DNA from: Pseudomonadales bacterium
Lineage (GTDB): Bacteria; Pseudomonadota; Gammaproteobacteria; Pseudomonadales; DC-out160
Reading direction: 5' to 3'
Length of the DNA: 5,710 nt
Assembly (NCBI GenBank): GCA_016765265.1
Contig: JAESQG010000023.1
Coordinates: forward strand, 1-5,710
Within the stretch, counting starts at the first letter, position 1. Each line of letters opens with the position of its first letter. The translations under genes were made by a program, and so were the position numbers. The notes under the pieces are model-generated. The model had not been told where the DNA came from. It did no database searches and worked only from the letters and a program-made list of their open reading frames with translations. Below, one piece after another: positions 5,284-5,710 of the stretch.

Positions 5284-5710
5284 TCACATAAAACGTTGTT
5301 GCAGAGCAAGTTGAAAATCAGCGACAAACGAATCAGAAAATACGATGCGTAACCCTTCTATTGTTGGTAATAGAATTTGTAGGCGCTCAGATCGAGACCG
5401 GATAGTGGTGGTAAAGGCCTCACGTTGATTGACGAGAAATGTTCTGTAGCGGGTTAATCTCGCCTGGCATTTGCAAAGCCAACGGTAAGCGTTTCTGGGA
5501 TCATTAGTACGGGTTGCCTCTTTGTATGCCAATTGAATAGGTTTACCGCTGAGGAGAGCGAGAAAAAATAAAGTAATAGGGATTGCAGTACGGCTCAGTG
5601 CAGGAATGTTATCGGCAAGATAGAGCCTGATCGTTCTACCACAGCCGGTTCGGCCATAACGGTTTGAACATAAAAGGCGTTTACCCACAGGCTCTTTATC
5701 GATGAGGTTA
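5284..5710 (-). CDS. Cys-containing 'GCGRT' transposon-associated protein, N-terminus outside window
   Basis: The frame is open from the window edge to TGA 5284-5286, at least 141 residues. A GTG at 5686-5688 could start a 134-residue version, but the upstream residues (NLIDKEPV) stay in frame, so the true start probably lies beyond the window. Near the N-terminus LLCSNRYGRTGCGRT looks like the second half of a zinc-binding knuckle; any partner Cys pair would be upstream. A hydrophobic helix (TAIPITLFFLALLSG) follows, then an Arg/Trp-rich DNA-binding-like region (AYRWLCKCQARLTRYRTFL). From memory, 'C-x-N-R-x-x-x-GCGRT' proteins occur beside ATPase-dependent DDE transposons. It lies upstream of the transposase on the same strand with a 208-bp gap, so it may have a separate promoter or belong to a neighbouring element. 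Function unknown. Confidence 0.6.
   Translation of the reverse strand, partial: NLIDKEPVGKRLLCSNRYGRTGCGRTIRLYLADNIPALSRTAIPITLFFLALLSGKPIQLAYKEATRTNDPRNAYRWLCKCQARLTRYRTFLVNQREAFTTTIRSRSERLQILLPTIEGLRIVFSDSFVADFQLALQQRFM

Larger units (their letters stand above)
2674..5710 (-). mobile_element. Degenerate DDE transposon with AAA ATPase (TniA/TniB-like operon)
   Basis: Four genes lie on the - strand in the order Cys-containing GCGRT protein, D,D(35)E transposase, ExeA/TniB-like AAA ATPase and small acidic protein, then a terminator. Transposase plus AAA ATPase is the core pair of Mu, Tn7, Tn5053 and related elements, where the ATPase selects target sites and activates the transposase. Inactivating lesions in the transposase and the last gene show the copy is decaying. 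The ends are not determined: the right end may be outside the window, or between the first two genes. Confidence 0.72.

Noticed and set aside
5357..5388. tgttggtaat and gtaggcgct in the GCGRT gene resembling the hairpin arm and flank
   Set aside because: The two short matches are in a different order and arrangement, without the palindrome.

Overview
The window looks like accessory DNA from a gammaproteobacterium of moderate GC. The clues are a tRNA with an encoded CCA end, E. coli-like ribosome-binding sites and sigma70-like promoter boxes, and small genes resembling those of Pseudomonas-type temperate phages. I do not claim a genus. Two mobile modules flank a tRNA-Arg gene.

Left module (1-1954, + strand): the end of a prophage or phage-like island. 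Four short, tightly packed genes lead into a tyrosine recombinase. The first is cut by the window edge, two are unrecognised, and one is a DUF4224-like gene that overlaps the integrase start. The integrase keeps H-x-x-R, the second His and the Tyr nucleophile, but Asp stands where the first catalytic Arg is expected.

Middle (1955-2673): a tRNA promoter, an intact tRNA-Arg with anticodon CCT, then mostly non-coding DNA. Within it are a (gatgtt)5 hexanucleotide repeat and two overlapping mini-ORFs. The second mini-ORF is a convincing 34-residue single-span membrane protein.

Right module (2674-5710, - strand): a transposon operon of the 'DDE transposase plus ExeA/TniB-like AAA ATPase' kind. In transcription order it has a cysteine-containing 'GCGRT' protein (cut by the window edge), a D,D(35)E transposase, an AAA ATPase, a small acidic protein overlapping the ATPase by ATGA, and a strong intrinsic terminator. 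The module is decaying. The transposase has two in-frame stops, one inside a 39-bp insertion made of short palindromes. The small gene has a one-base frameshift at a T run. The ATPase start region is disrupted by a 26-bp perfect inverted repeat that separates a strong Shine-Dalgarno/ATG from the ATPase frame.

The strongest leads are the palindromic insertions inside the transposon genes, the hexanucleotide repeat coupled to the tiny membrane protein, the integrase with a substituted catalytic Arg, and the unusual order of integrase followed by a co-oriented intact tRNA.
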